The notes: generated by a model from the letters alone, not told the origin. DNA of 64,000 nt from Pseudomonas sp. CFII64 (GCF_000416235.1 NZ_ATLO01000017.1:1-64000), one strand, 5' to 3'; counted from the first letter of the stretch, positions 32,886 to 42,913 are shown. Numbers and translations: made by a program.

Positions 32886-32937
32886 GTAGGACCGGCTTTA
32901 GCCGGGAGGACATTCTCCCGGCTAAAGCCGGTCCTAC
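32886..32937. repeat. Compact REP pair (GTAGGACCGGC family)
   Basis: GTAGGACCGGCTTTAGCCGG faces its exact inverse with only about 10 bases between, forming a long near-perfect hairpin after phhC. It could also help end the phh transcript. Confidence 0.85.
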
Positions 32938-33123
32938 GGATCTCCACAAGCCCCAGCAAATTCCGTGTTGCTCCCGGACACTGAAATCCGCTTTTTGTTT
33001 CCGCACATGACCAACGGTATCGATAAAATTCTGTTTGTCATTTGCGGTGCTGTATCCTGCCCAAGCTTTTAGAAGCACGGTTCTGCCCAGCAACCAGAAA
33101 AATCTTGCGAAGGAGCGACGACG

Positions 33124-33267
33124 ATGCATGAAATCCCAAACTTCCCCCCGAGCCAGAGTGAACCCGAGCAGTCAACATTGGCGCAGCTGGAACTCGGTCA
33201 AGTGGTCGAGATGAAAGCCGCCAGCACGCAGGTTGAAGACTGCCAGCCAGCCTCCAGCGAAGACTGA
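33124..33267 (+). CDS. Very small conserved-looking protein (47 aa)
   Basis: ATG at 33124 has a strong AAGGAG nine bases upstream. The product is a 47-residue acidic, Gln/Glu-rich peptide (MHEIPNFPPSQSEPEQS...) without membrane segment or signal. The good ribosome site, the Pseudomonas-like third-position G/C bias and the following second small gene support it. Function unknown. Confidence 0.5.
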   Translation: MHEIPNFPPSQSEPEQSTLAQLELGQVVEMKAASTQVEDCQPASSED

Positions 33268-33351
33268 AGGCGATTTTTTTCAGGCGTATCGAAAACCGGT
33301 TTTGCCGAGTTTCCATACGCCTGAAAATGCCGAGACAAGTGGATCCCCTCC

Positions 33352-33531
33352 ATGACTGAATTCACCGAAACCCAGGCCAACGCCCTGATCGGCACCGCCG
33401 AGAAGATGATTAACGTCTGGTCGCGCTTGAGCCCTGAAAAGAAACAGGCCCTGCTCGAACGCTTCGGCAGCGAAGAAAAAGCCTTGGCCGCATTGGTGAC
33501 CACCCAGTTGCTGGCGCCCGCAAAAAACTGA
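33352..33531 (+). CDS. Very small hypothetical protein (59 aa)
   Basis: A 59-residue, largely helical, soluble peptide (MTEFTETQANALIGTAEKM... LLAPAKN). Charged and hydrophobic residues alternate as in an amphipathic helix pair (WSRLSPEKKQALLERFGSEEKALAALVTTQ). The ribosome site is weak (CCCTCC precedes the ATG). Codon bias is Pseudomonas-like. It lies 84 bp after the other small gene and before a REP pair. Function unknown. Confidence 0.5.
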   Translation: MTEFTETQANALIGTAEKMINVWSRLSPEKKQALLERFGSEEKALAALVTTQLLAPAKN

Positions 33532-33546
33532 CTGCAAACGAACCGG

Positions 33547-33636
33547 TGGGAGCGAGCTTGCTCGCGAAGAGGCCGGTTCATCCAGATTTCGTTCCCGCGT
33601 TTGTTACAGAGCCTTCGCCAGCAAGCTTGCTTCCCC
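33547..33636. repeat. Paired REP (GTGGGAGCGAGCTTGCTCGCGAA family)
   Basis: GGTGGGAGCGAGCTTGCTCGCG is mirrored by a diverged copy GCCAGCAAGCTTGCTTCCCC. Confidence 0.75.
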
Positions 33637-33768
33637 AGGGTTCGCCCCAAATCCCAATCAGTATTTTGCTTCACCCCTCCCGGTAACCCTTCATACGCCG
33701 CTATCATGGCGCACTTGATTAGCCTGCTAAGCTTCTGCCCTCCCCGCCGTAACCTGGACCGCTTATTC

Positions 33769-34971
33769 ATGCCAGACACCCATTCTTCACAACGACCCAT
33801 GGCCGTCACGCTGCAGGTCGTTTCCATCGTCTTATTCACCTTCATCGGCTACCTGAATATCGGCATCCCGCTGGCCGTGCTGCCCGGTTACGTCCACACC
33901 GATCTGGGCTTCGGCGCGGTGGTAGCCGGTCTGGTGATCAGCGTGCAATATCTGGCAACCCTGCTGAGTCGCCCGTATTCCAGCCGCCTCATCGATAACC
34001 TGGGCAGCAAGAAAGCGGTGCTATTCGGCCTGGCCGGTTGCGGCCTGAGTGGCGTGCTGATGCTCTTGTCGAGCTGGCTACAGGGCTGGCCCGTTGCAAG
34101 TCTGGTCTGTCTGTTTATCGGTCGAGTGGTACTGGGCAGCGCGGAAAGTCTGGTGGGCTCGGGGTCGATTGGTTGGGGCATCGGCCGCGTCGGGGCGAAG
34201 AACACCGCCAAAGTGATTTCCTGGAACGGCATCGCCAGCTACGGCGCGCTGGCCATCGGTGCGCCGTTGGGTGTGCTGATGGTCGGTGAACTGGGGTTGT
34301 GGAGCATGGGCGTGAGCATCATGTTGCTGGCCGGGCTGGGCCTGGCGCTGGCGTGGAAGAAGGAACCCGCGCCCATCGTGCATGGCGAACGCCTGCCTTT
34401 CATGCATGTACTGGGTCGAGTCTTTCCCCACGGCATGGGCCTGGCGCTGGGTTCCATTGGTTTCGGCACCATCGCCACCTTTATTACCCTGTATTACGCC
34501 AGTCACAGCTGGCCAAACGCCGTGCTGTGCCTGAGCCTGTTCGGCGGCTGCTTTATCGCGGCGCGACTGCTGTTCGGCAACTTGATCAATCGCCTGGGCG
34601 GTTTCCGGGTGGCGATTGCCTGCCTATCAGTAGAAAGCCTCGGCTTGCTGTTGTTGTGGCTCGCGCCGTCACCGGAACTGGCCCTGGCGGGCGCGGCGTT
34701 GACAGGCTTCGGCTTTTCCCTGGTGTTTCCGGCCTTGGGCGTCGAAGCCGTCAACCTCGTCCCGGCGTCCAGCCGTGGCGCAGCGGTGGGCGCTTATTCG
34801 CTGTTCATTGATCTGTCGCTGGGGATTACCGGCCCGGTGGCGGGCGCAATCGCGGGAGGATTCGGCTTCTCGTCGATTTTCCTGTTCGCCGCCATCGCCT
34901 CACTCAGCGGTCTGGGCGTAAGCGTGTACCTGTTCAAGCAAGCCAAAGCGATGCGCGAACAGCGGGTCTGA
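33769..34971 (+). CDS. MFS transporter (YhhS/YfcJ-like)
   Basis: A 400-residue major facilitator superfamily protein with about 12 membrane helices. It keeps the [17 protein letters not shown] loop between helices 2 and 3, which is the MFS motif A region (family form GxxxDrxGrk). It resembles the UPF0226 YhhS/YfcJ group, often annotated as exporters of sugars or drugs; substrate unknown. I placed the start at 33769 ([16 protein letters not shown]), since earlier in-frame codons are low in quality, but no strong ribosome site is seen. arfB is convergent and its stop abuts. Confidence 0.83.
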   Translation: MPDTHSSQRPMAVTLQVVSIVLFTFIGYLNIGIPLAVLPGYVHTDLGFGAVVAGLVISVQYLATLLSRPYSSRLIDNLGSKKAVLFGLAGCGLSGVLMLLSSWLQGWPVASLVCLFIGRVVLGSAESLVGSGSIGWGIGRVGAKNTAKVISWNGIASYGALAIGAPLGVLMVGELGLWSMGVSIMLLAGLGLALAWKKEPAPIVHGERLPFMHVLGRVFPHGMGLALGSIGFGTIATFITLYYASHSWPNAVLCLSLFGGCFIAARLLFGNLINRLGGFRVAIACLSVESLGLLLLWLAPSPELALAGAALTGFGFSLVFPALGVEAVNLVPASSRGAAVGAYSLFIDLSLGITGPVAGAIAGGFGFSSIFLFAAIASLSGLGVSVYLFKQAKAMREQRV

Positions 34972-35385
34972 TCAGAAATCGACCTTGCCGCGCCCGGCCT
35001 TGATCGAACCGCGCTTGGTCTTGCCCTCCAGCCGACGCTTCTTCGAGCCCAGCGTTGGTTTGGTCGGGCGGCGCTTCTTTTCCACTTTGGTGGCGCTGAC
35101 GATCAGCTCCACCAGACGCTCCAGCGCATCGGCGCGATTCTGTTCCTGAGTGCGATATTGCTGGGCCTTGATGATCAGCACGCCATCGCTGGTGATGCGG
35201 CTGTCACGCAGGGCCAGCAGCCGCTCCTTATAGAACGGCGGCAGGGACGAAGCGTTGATGTCGAAGCGCAAGTGCATCGCGCTGGAAACCTTGTTGACGT
35301 TCTGCCCGCCCGCACCCTGGGCGCGAATCGCAGTCAATTCGATTTCGGCATCCGGCAGATGCACATTGTTGGAAATCACCAGCAT
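34972..35385 (-). CDS. arfB: Alternative ribosome-rescue factor ArfB (YaeJ)
   Basis: Releases ribosomes stalled on mRNA without a stop codon by hydrolysing peptidyl-tRNA. 137 residues: a class I release-factor-like domain with the GGQ motif ([22 protein letters not shown], about residues 21-40), followed by a basic C-terminal tail ([24 protein letters not shown]) that in the family enters the empty mRNA channel. Complete. P. aeruginosa has a similar gene near phhABC. Confidence 0.94.
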   Translation of the reverse strand: MLVISNNVHLPDAEIELTAIRAQGAGGQNVNKVSSAMHLRFDINASSLPPFYKERLLALRDSRITSDGVLIIKAQQYRTQEQNRADALERLVELIVSATKVEKKRRPTKPTLGSKKRRLEGKTKRGSIKAGRGKVDF

Positions 35386-35436
35386 GGGTCAAAACTACAG
35401 TGGAACGAGGGCCGTCAGGATAACCGTTGCTCCCAT

Positions 35437-35465
35437 AAAAAACCCGGTCGCATGGACCGGGCTTT
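35437..35465. terminator. Terminator between the permease gene and arfB
   Basis: AAAAAACCCGGTC / GACCGGGCTTT stem-loop, 16 bp beyond the stop of the amino acid permease gene on the minus strand. Confidence 0.82.
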
Positions 35466-35481
35466 CCAACCGCCGCTGTTC

Positions 35482-36891
35482 TCAACCTGCCTGATGCAGC
35501 TCGGCGGCCGCGCTGCGTTTGCTCTTGATGCGGTAGCACACCCACATCAGCAGCAGCCACACCGGAATCGCGTACACCGAAACCTGGATACCCGGAATCA
35601 TCAGCATGATGCCGAGAATGAACACCACAAACGCCAGGCACACGTAGTTGCCGTACGGATACCACAAGGCCTTGAACAGCGGCACTTGCTGGGTGCGGTT
35701 CATGTGCTGGCGAAACTTGAGGTGCGAATAGCTGATCATCGCCCAGTTGATGACCAGCGTGGCCACCACCAGCGACATCAGCAGTTCAAGGGCACTGTGC
35801 GGAATCAGGTAGTTGAGCAGCACCGCGACAAACGTCACCAGCGCCGAAACGAAAATCGCCCGCACCGGCACACCACGCTTGTCGACCTGCGCCAGTGAGC
35901 GCGGCGCATCGCCCTGCTCGGCCATGCCCAGCAGCATGCGGCTGTTGCAGTAAGTGCCGCTGTTGTAGACCGACAATGCAGCGGTCAGCACCACAAAGTT
36001 GAGGATGTGCGCGGCGGTGTCGCTGCCCAGCATCGAAAACACCTGCACGAACGGGCTGCCGCTGTACTCGTCACCCGAGGCATTGAGGCTGGCCAGCAGG
36101 CTGTCCCAAGGCGTGAGCGACAGCAGCACCACCAAGGCGCCAATGTAGAAAATCAGGATCCGGTAGATCACCTGATTGATCGCCTTGGGGATCACGGTGC
36201 GTGGCTGATCGGCTTCGGCGGCGGTGAAGCCGAGCATTTCCAGGCCACCGAAGGAGAACATGATGATCGCCAGAGCCATCACCAGGCCCATGACCCCATT
36301 GGGAAAGAAGCCGCCGTGTTCCCACAGGTTACTGACCGATGCCTGCGGCCCGCCATTACCGCTGACCAGCAGATAACTGCCCAGGGCGATCATGCCCAGA
36401 ATCGCTACGACCTTGATGATGGCAAACCAGAATTCGGCTTCACCGAAGACTTTGACGTTGGCCAGGTTGACGGCGTTGATCATCAGGAAGAATACCGCCG
36501 CCGAGGCCCAGCTCGGAATTTCCGGCCACCAGTAATGGATGTACTTGCCCACGGCGGTCAGTTCGGACATGCCCACCAGGATGTACAGGATCCAGCAGTT
36601 CCAGCCGGACAGGAACCCGGCAAAACCGCCCCAGTATTTGTGTGCGAAGTGGCTGAAGGAGCCGGCGACCGGCTCCTCGACGATCATCTCGCCGAGCTGG
36701 CGCATGATCATGAAGGCAATGAAGCCGCAGATCGCGTAACCGAGGATCATCGACGGACCCGCCGACTTGAGCACGCCTGCCGAACCCAGGAACAAGCCTG
36801 TGCCGATGGCGCCGCCCAGGGCGATCAGTTGGATGTGGCGATTTTTCAGCCCACGTTTCAGCTCGCCGGAGGACGAGAGGTGTTCACTCAT
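35482..36891 (-). CDS. Amino acid permease, APC family (AroP-like)
   Basis: A 469-residue amino acid-proton symporter with 12 predicted membrane helices and the APC signature near the N-terminus (LKNRHIQLIALGGAIGTGLFLGSAG). The nearby phh genes, and synteny as I recall it with aroP2 next to phhABC in P. aeruginosa, suggest an aromatic amino acid substrate. The sequence alone also fits the D-serine/D-alanine/glycine (CycA) group, so I leave the symbol open. Its promoter region is the 327-bp gap 36892-37218, which also holds a REP pair. Confidence 0.85.
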   Translation of the reverse strand: MSEHLSSSGELKRGLKNRHIQLIALGGAIGTGLFLGSAGVLKSAGPSMILGYAICGFIAFMIMRQLGEMIVEEPVAGSFSHFAHKYWGGFAGFLSGWNCWILYILVGMSELTAVGKYIHYWWPEIPSWASAAVFFLMINAVNLANVKVFGEAEFWFAIIKVVAILGMIALGSYLLVSGNGGPQASVSNLWEHGGFFPNGVMGLVMALAIIMFSFGGLEMLGFTAAEADQPRTVIPKAINQVIYRILIFYIGALVVLLSLTPWDSLLASLNASGDEYSGSPFVQVFSMLGSDTAAHILNFVVLTAALSVYNSGTYCNSRMLLGMAEQGDAPRSLAQVDKRGVPVRAIFVSALVTFVAVLLNYLIPHSALELLMSLVVATLVINWAMISYSHLKFRQHMNRTQQVPLFKALWYPYGNYVCLAFVVFILGIMLMIPGIQVSVYAIPVWLLLMWVCYRIKSKRSAAAELHQAG

Positions 36892-37092
36892 TGGATAGTC
36901 ACCTGGTTGTTTTTGTCTGTGACGGAATCGAACCCGCAGCGCTTATGGCGCCGAGGAATGAAGTGCACAAGGCGGATAGCCCTGAACGAGTTGGATGCGC
37001 GAAGACGTCAGCAAGCCACAGAAAAAACGCGGGGAATTGTACACCGTTGGAGGGGGTTGGGGGATGGCGGAAGACTGTCACATTGGGGATTG

Positions 37093-37197
37093 TTGGAGCG
37101 AGGCTTGCCCGCGAAGGCCATTCACCGGTTTCAGAAAACCGGTGGATGTATCGGCCTCATCGCGGGCAAGGTGGATCACCACCCCGGTCGCTCCAAC
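37093..37197. repeat. Paired REP (GTTGGAGCG family)
   Basis: GTTGGAGCGAGGCTTGCCCGCGAAGG is mirrored by CGCGGGCAAGG...GGTCGCTCCAAC. The spacer contains its own inverted repeat (ACCGGTTT/AAACCGGT). Confidence 0.8.
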
Positions 37198-37218
37198 GGA
37201 GTCTGCGTTGTGCTGAAA

Positions 37219-38010
37219 CTACTGACGCATCCCACGCCCGCTGACCAGCAACCGCGCGCAGCCCACATACAGGACGATGGTCGCGATGACCATGAACGCC
37301 ATGGCGATGCTGATGCGGATGTCGGACACGCCGAGGATGCCGTAGCGGAAGGCGTTGACCATGTGCAGGACCGGGTTGGCCATGGACACGGTCTGCCAGA
37401 ACGGCGGCAACAGATTGATCGAGTAAAACACGCCGCCCAGATAGGTCAGCGGCGTCAGCACGAAGGTCGGAATGATCGAGATGTCATCGAAGTTGCGGGC
37501 AAACACCGCATTGATGAAGCCCAGCAGCGAGAAGATCGTTGCCGTCAGCACCACGACGATCACCGTGATACCCAGGTGATGCACCTGCAGGTCGGTGAAG
37601 AACATCGACAGCAGGGTCACGATGACGCCGACCATCAAACCGCGCAACACGCCGCCCAGCACATAACCGACGAGAATGGTGTGCGGCGAAACCGGCGAAA
37701 CCATCAGCTCTTCGACCGAACGCTGGAACTTCGCGCCGAAGAAGCTCGACACCACGTTGCCGTAGGAGTTGGTGATCACCGACATCATGATCAGGCCCGG
37801 CACGATGTACTGCATGTACGTGAAGCCGCCCATGTCGCCGATCTGCCGACCGATCAGGTTGCCGAAGATCACGAAGTACAGAACCATGGTGATCGCCGGC
37901 GGTAGCAGGGTCTGCGGCCAGATACGCATGAAACGGCGCACTTCGCGATAGACGATGGTGTTCAGGGCAACCAGGTTGGGGCGCAGCTCGGAGGTGGTTT
38001 CGTTGCTCAT
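37219..38010 (-). CDS. ABC-2 type exporter permease (YadH-like)
   Basis: A 263-residue inner-membrane protein with six predicted helices and the ABC-2 membrane signature (FGAKFQRSVEELMVSPVSPHTILVGYVLGGVLRG). It pairs with the ATPase encoded just upstream: the two genes overlap by four bases (ATGA). The family (YadGH of E. coli) has an undefined export substrate. No regulatory signal was seen. Confidence 0.9.
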   Translation of the reverse strand: MSNETTSELRPNLVALNTIVYREVRRFMRIWPQTLLPPAITMVLYFVIFGNLIGRQIGDMGGFTYMQYIVPGLIMMSVITNSYGNVVSSFFGAKFQRSVEELMVSPVSPHTILVGYVLGGVLRGLMVGVIVTLLSMFFTDLQVHHLGITVIVVVLTATIFSLLGFINAVFARNFDDISIIPTFVLTPLTYLGGVFYSINLLPPFWQTVSMANPVLHMVNAFRYGILGVSDIRISIAMAFMVIATIVLYVGCARLLVSGRGMRQ

Positions 38011-38939
38011 ACCGCCACCTTCGCCAGATTTTTTTCCACCAGGGACACGAACAGCTCCTCGAGGCGATTGGTTTTATTGCGCAGGCTCAGCACTTCAATG
38101 TGCTGCGCGGCGAGTTGACCGAACAGCGCAGTGATGCCGATATTCTTGTCGACCTGGACTTCCAGGGTATGGCTGTCGAGCAGCTTGCTCGGATAACCAA
38201 TCAGCTGCGGCGCACTCTGATACGAATCCTTGAGATCCAGCAGGAAGGTTTCGACGGTCATTTTATTGAGCAACTGCTTCATGCCGGTATTTTCGACAAT
38301 CACGCCGTGGTCAATGATGCCGATGTTGCGACACAGCTGCTCGGCCTCTTCCAGATAGTGCGTGGTGAGGATGATCGTTGTGCCCTGCTCGTTCAGCTCG
38401 GTGAGAAAACCCCACATCGAACGCCGCAGCTCGATGTCCACGCCCGCCGTCGGTTCGTCGAGGATCAACAGGCGCGGTTCATGAATCAACGCACGAGCAA
38501 TCATCAGGCGCCGCTTCATGCCGCCGGACAGCGAACGCGAAGGCACATCGCGCTTGTCCCACAAGCCCAGCTGCGTCAGGTAACGCTCGGCGCGCTCCTT
38601 GGCGATTTTCAGCGGGATGCCGTAGTAGCCGGCTTGGGTCACGACGATGTCGAAGGCTTTCTCGAACTGGTTGAAGTTGAATTCCTGGGGCACCACGCCA
38701 ATACAGCGCTTGAGCGCCGCAGGTTCACGGTCCAGGTCGTGACCAAAGATATTCACTGTTCCGCTGGTCTTGTTGACCAGGGTCGAGATGATGCCGATGG
38801 TGGTGGATTTGCCGGCACCGTTGGGGCCGAGCAAGGCGAAGAAGTCACCTTCAGCGACGTCCAGATCGATACCACTCAGGGCCTGGAAACCGTTGCCGTA
38901 GGTTTTGGTTAGCTGCCGGATGGACAGAGCGGAACTCAT
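38007..38939 (-). CDS. ABC exporter ATP-binding protein (YadG-like)
   Basis: A 310-residue ATPase with Walker A GPNGAGKST (about residues 38-46), signature SLSGGMKRRLMIARAL, Walker B LLILDEPTAGVD and the switch histidine in TTHYLEEAEQ. The C-terminal 80 residues form an accessory domain. First gene of a two-gene operon with the ABC-2 permease. Confidence 0.92.
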   Translation of the reverse strand: MSSALSIRQLTKTYGNGFQALSGIDLDVAEGDFFALLGPNGAGKSTTIGIISTLVNKTSGTVNIFGHDLDREPAALKRCIGVVPQEFNFNQFEKAFDIVVTQAGYYGIPLKIAKERAERYLTQLGLWDKRDVPSRSLSGGMKRRLMIARALIHEPRLLILDEPTAGVDIELRRSMWGFLTELNEQGTTIILTTHYLEEAEQLCRNIGIIDHGVIVENTGMKQLLNKMTVETFLLDLKDSYQSAPQLIGYPSKLLDSHTLEVQVDKNIGITALFGQLAAQHIEVLSLRNKTNRLEELFVSLVEKNLAKVAV

Positions 38940-39072
38940 ATCGGAAAACGCACCAATGAAGGAAAGGAAAGAATAGATGAGGGCTGATGCCGTTGATTAC
39001 AACCGCGACACAGCCAGGCAATGGTGCTTGGCTATGCCATTCAAGTACAGCGACATATATTGATAATACTTA

Positions 39073-39696
39073 TCAGGTCAACGCGGTCATGACGGCCGAT
39101 TGATAAGCCGGCCGCACTTTCAGACGCTCATACCAGGCTTGGAGATGATGCATCGCCGGACGTTCAATCGGCATTTCGAACCAGGCGTAGATAAAGCAGC
39201 CCAGTGGGATGTCGCCCATGCCGAACTCGTCGCCGGAGAGCCAAGGCTGGCTCGCCAGCGCCTCGTCCACCACAACCAGCAAACCTTGCACGGTCTTGAT
39301 CGCGCCATTGATCTGCACCCAGTCCTGCTGCTCGGCCGGAGTGCGCAACACGCCCCAGAACACATGCCGAAACGGTTCGGCCAGGGTCGAAGTGGTCCAG
39401 TCCATCCATTTGTCGGCAGCCGCCCGCGCCTGAGGATCGGCTGGATATAACGCTGAATCCGGGGCGTATTGCGCGGCCAGGTAGCGCACGATGGCATTGG
39501 ACTCCCAGAGCACGAAGTCGCCGTCTTCGATCATCGGCACGCGGCCATTGGGATTTTTTGCCCGGTATTCCTCGCCGTCCACCAGACCGAACGCGCCGCC
39601 GGCATCGATCGCTTCGTATGGCAGGCCCAGTTCTTCGGCGATCCACAGCGCCTTGCGCACGTTGGTAGAATTTTTGCGACCCCAGATTTTCAGCAT
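39073..39696 (-). CDS. Glutathione S-transferase family protein
   Basis: A 207-residue GST-like protein. The thioredoxin-like N-terminal domain (MLKIWGRKNSTNVRKALWIAEELGLPYE; the Ser/Asn pair is near the usual catalytic position) includes the PMIEDGDFVLWESNAIVRYLA motif that binds glutathione. A helical C-terminal domain follows (about 90-207). The start at 39696 excludes a long REP-derived extension. Substrate unknown; it is not in an operon. Confidence 0.88.
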   Translation of the reverse strand: MLKIWGRKNSTNVRKALWIAEELGLPYEAIDAGGAFGLVDGEEYRAKNPNGRVPMIEDGDFVLWESNAIVRYLAAQYAPDSALYPADPQARAAADKWMDWTTSTLAEPFRHVFWGVLRTPAEQQDWVQINGAIKTVQGLLVVVDEALASQPWLSGDEFGMGDIPLGCFIYAWFEMPIERPAMHHLQAWYERLKVRPAYQSAVMTALT

Positions 39697-39746
39697 TGGT
39701 AAGCCTCTGTAAACCGACGTTAGAGAAGTACTGAGGAGTTTACGCT

Positions 39747-39837
39747 GTGGGAGCGAGCTTGCTCGCGAAGACGTCGGTACAGCCGAAGATTTATTTGCGC
39801 CTCGAACATCGCTTTCGCGAGCAAGCTCACTCCCACC
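39747..39837. repeat. Paired REP (GTGGGAGCGAGCTTGCTCGCGAA family)
   Basis: GTGGGAGCGAGCTTGCTCGCG and its inverse CGCGAGCAAGCTCACTCCCAC lie about 50 bp apart between the divergent GST and fadE genes. Confidence 0.82.
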
Positions 39838-39969
39838 CTGCTCGATCACACACCGAACTCCCCCGCCCGCCAAGGGTCACTATCGATGCTCGCCGTGCTG
39901 TTCGCTTGACGGAACAGGACCTGGCTATTGATAGTGGTTCCTTGCCGCTGTCATCACGGAGGATTACTT

Positions 39970-42417
39970 ATGCTGTTGTTGTGGATTGTTGCCCTGGTTG
40001 TCGGGATTGCCTGGCTGGCCCACCGGCGTGTAGCACCGATGCCCGCCCTGGGCGCGGTTGCCGTGTTCCTGCTGGCCATGGGGATTTTCAGCCATGCGCC
40101 GGGCTGGTTGCTGGCGATTTTCTGGATTCTGTTGCTGGCCGTGGCCCTGCCGCTGGCGCTGCCGGACCTGCGTCGCAAGCATTTCACTGCGCCGATGTTC
40201 TCCTGGTTCAAGAAAACCCTGCCGCCGATGTCCCAGACCGAACGCGATGCCATTGATGCGGGCACCGTCTGGTGGGATGGCGAGCTGTTCAGCGGGCGCC
40301 CGGACTGGGACCAGTTGCTGGCCTATCCCAAGGTCCAGCTGACCGAGGAAGAGCAAGCGTTCATCGACGGCCCGACTGAAGAGTTGTGCGCCATGGTCAC
40401 AGACTGGGAAATCGGTCAGGCCATGGACCTGCCGCCGCGTGCCTGGGCGCATATCAAGGAACACGGCTTCTTCGCCCTGATCATCCCCAAGGAGTTCGGC
40501 GGCAAAGGTTTCTCGGCTTACGCGCATTCGCAAGTGGCAATGAAACTGGCGACCCGCAGCGGCGACCTGGCTTCCACGGTCATGGTCCCAAACTCCCTGG
40601 GCCCTGCCGAACTGCTGCTGCATTACGGCACCGACGAGCAGCGTAATCATTACCTGCCGCGTCTGGCCCGGGGCGATGATATTCCATGTTTCGCCCTCAC
40701 CGGCCCGCTGGCCGGGTCCGATGCCGGAGCAATGCCCGACACCGGGATTATCTGCAAAGGTCAGTGGCAAGGCGAAGAAGTCATTGGTCTGCGCCTGAAC
40801 TGGGAAAAACGCTACATCACCCTCGGCCCGGTCGCGACCCTGCTCGGTTTGGCGTTCAAGGCCTTCGACCCCGAGCATTTGCTGGGCGACGAGGAAGACA
40901 TCGGCATCACCCTGGCGCTCATCCCGACGGACACGCCGGGTGTGGAAATCGGTCGTCGTCACCTGCCATTGGGCGCAGCCTTCATGAATGGCCCGAACTC
41001 TGGCAAGGATGTTTTCATCCCGCTGGATTACCTGATCGGCGGCCAGGAAATGCTCGGCAAGGGCTGGATGATGCTGATGAACTGCCTGTCCGTAGGCCGT
41101 TCCATCTCGCTGCCCGCCGTGGGCACCGGCGCGGCCAAGTTCACCAGTCTGGTGACCGGGCAATACGCGCAGGTTCGCGAGCAATTCAACGTGCCGCTGT
41201 CGGCGTTCGAAGGTATTCAGGAATCCCTGGCACGGATCGGCGGCAATGCCTGGCTGATGGACAGCGCGCGCATGCTCACCGCCAACGCGGTGGATCTGGG
41301 CGAGAAACCGTCGGTGCTGTCGGCGATCCTCAAGTATCACCTGACCGAACGCGGCCGCGAATGCATCACCCACGCCATGGACGTACATGGTGGCAAGGGC
41401 ATCATCATGGGCCCGAACAACTATCTGGGCCGCAACTGGCAAGGTGCGCCGATTTTCATCACGGTGGAAGGCGCGAATATCCTGTCGCGCAACCTGATGA
41501 TCTTCGGCCAGGGGGCGATTCGCTGCCATCCGTTCGTCCTCAAGGAAATGGCCCTGGCCGGCCGTGAAGACCACGACCAGGCTTTGGCCGAGTTCGACAC
41601 GCTGCTGCTCAAGCACATCGGTTTCGCGGTGAGCAACGCGGCGAGTACGTTCATTCTCAACCTGGGCTTCGGTCGTTTCGAAGCCGCGCCGGGCGACAGC
41701 CTGAGCCAGGGTTACTTCCGGGCGCTGAATCGTCAGGCAGCGGCGTTTGCCATGCTGGCGGACCTGAGCATGATGCTGCTGGGCGGCGAGCTGAAACGTC
41801 GGGAACGCCTGTCGGCACGCCTCGGCGACGTGTTGAGCCATTTGTATCTGGCTTCAGCGGCGCTCAAGCGTTATCACGATCTGGATTACCCGCAACACCT
41901 GCAACCGCTGTTCCGCTGGGCCATGGAAGAGGCGCTGGGCGAGTCGGAGCGTGCGCTGGACGAGTTGCTCAGCAACTTCCCGAGTCGTGTATTAGGCGCG
42001 GTATTGCGCGTGGTGACCTTCCCGTTCGGTCGCCGCCACAAAGGGCCGTCGGACGCACTGGATGCCGAAGTCGCCGCCGTTCTGGGTCGCGGCAAAGGCG
42101 ATCCAACCCTGGAAGAATTGCTGGCTGGCTGCTATCGCCCGCAAGATCCTGACGATGCAGTCGGCGCCTTGCAACACGCCAGCGACTTGCTGAGCGCCGC
42201 TGCGCCGCTGCACAAAAAGCTGCACATCGCGGTCAAAGGTGGTCAGCTGCATCCGGCTGCTGGCGAGCACATCATTGATGCAGCCTTGCATGCTGGCGTG
42301 TTGCAGCCGCTGGAGGCCGAGACTCTGCGCGCCGCCGAAGCCGCGCGCCGCAAAGTGATCGACGTGGATGATTTTGCCAAGGAAGAGCTGACCCTGACCG
42401 AGGGCAAGATCCGCTAA
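39970..42417 (+). CDS. fadE: Acyl-CoA dehydrogenase FadE
   Basis: Catalyses the first oxidation of fatty acid beta-oxidation. The 815-residue FadE-type protein has two N-terminal membrane helices (about residues 1-55) that anchor it. The FAD-dependent acyl-CoA dehydrogenase core follows (about 100-560, with CFALTGPLAGSDAGAMPDTG and HAMDVHGGKGIIMGPNNYLGR). The C-terminal DUF1974 domain typical of FadE comes last. The start at 39970 gives the anchor directly; GGAGG lies just before it. The gene for a PA2817-like protein follows 85 bp downstream. Confidence 0.95.
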   Translation: MLLLWIVALVVGIAWLAHRRVAPMPALGAVAVFLLAMGIFSHAPGWLLAIFWILLLAVALPLALPDLRRKHFTAPMFSWFKKTLPPMSQTERDAIDAGTVWWDGELFSGRPDWDQLLAYPKVQLTEEEQAFIDGPTEELCAMVTDWEIGQAMDLPPRAWAHIKEHGFFALIIPKEFGGKGFSAYAHSQVAMKLATRSGDLASTVMVPNSLGPAELLLHYGTDEQRNHYLPRLARGDDIPCFALTGPLAGSDAGAMPDTGIICKGQWQGEEVIGLRLNWEKRYITLGPVATLLGLAFKAFDPEHLLGDEEDIGITLALIPTDTPGVEIGRRHLPLGAAFMNGPNSGKDVFIPLDYLIGGQEMLGKGWMMLMNCLSVGRSISLPAVGTGAAKFTSLVTGQYAQVREQFNVPLSAFEGIQESLARIGGNAWLMDSARMLTANAVDLGEKPSVLSAILKYHLTERGRECITHAMDVHGGKGIIMGPNNYLGRNWQGAPIFITVEGANILSRNLMIFGQGAIRCHPFVLKEMALAGREDHDQALAEFDTLLLKHIGFAVSNAASTFILNLGFGRFEAAPGDSLSQGYFRALNRQAAAFAMLADLSMMLLGGELKRRERLSARLGDVLSHLYLASAALKRYHDLDYPQHLQPLFRWAMEEALGESERALDELLSNFPSRVLGAVLRVVTFPFGRRHKGPSDALDAEVAAVLGRGKGDPTLEELLAGCYRPQDPDDAVGALQHASDLLSAAAPLHKKLHIAVKGGQLHPAAGEHIIDAALHAGVLQPLEAETLRAAEAARRKVIDVDDFAKEELTLTEGKIR

Positions 42418-42502
42418 TCGATAGATCTTGTCAGGCCAACCACACAGCGGGCGCGCAGAGCTTTATACTCTCGCGCCCGTTTTTGCTATTGAGGATTGAA
42501 CC

Positions 42503-42913
42503 ATGGCCGACGCCACTCTCGACCACCAACTGAACCTGCTGGCACACCTGCGCAGCATCCTGGTCGCGCTGGGCGAGGCCGAGCAGGTTCCCGAAGAAAG
42601 CCATGCGCTGTTCATGGAGCGCTTCGACGAACTGATGACCCTGCTGCCCCAGGACCCGATCGAAAGCCAATACCTGGGCCAGGACATTCTCTGCCAGGTG
42701 ATCCAGCGCTATCCGCAGATCGCCCATCTGGTGCCCCGCGACCTGCTGTGGTTTTTCGCCGGTGATTGCCTGCACTTCATGCCGGACGAAGAAATCGCCC
42801 TGTATCAATCGCTGGAAGAGCGCCGCTACGAAGCCGAACAGAACGAAGAACCGTTTGACTGGAATCGTGAGAAGCAACTTCTGTCCATGCCGACTCAGGG
42901 CAGTAAACATTAA
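42503..42913 (+). CDS. PA2817-family protein
   Basis: A 136-residue acidic soluble protein, all-helical by pattern, with blocks QLNLLAHLRSILVALGE, IESQYLGQDILCQVIQRYPQIAHLVPRDLLWFFAGDCLHFMPDEEI and a Gln/Glu-rich tail. I recall the family as PA2817-like, found next to a fadE-like gene in pseudomonads. No catalytic motif is evident; role unknown. The start has GAGG about nine bases upstream. It is the last gene before the accessory region. Confidence 0.82.
   Translation: MADATLDHQLNLLAHLRSILVALGEAEQVPEESHALFMERFDELMTLLPQDPIESQYLGQDILCQVIQRYPQIAHLVPRDLLWFFAGDCLHFMPDEEIALYQSLEERRYEAEQNEEPFDWNREKQLLSMPTQGSKH

Noticed and set aside
36007..37905. 632-codon frame opposite the permease and ABC genes
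   Set aside because: His/Gln/Asp-rich antisense shadow that covers two real genes and the gap with a REP pair.
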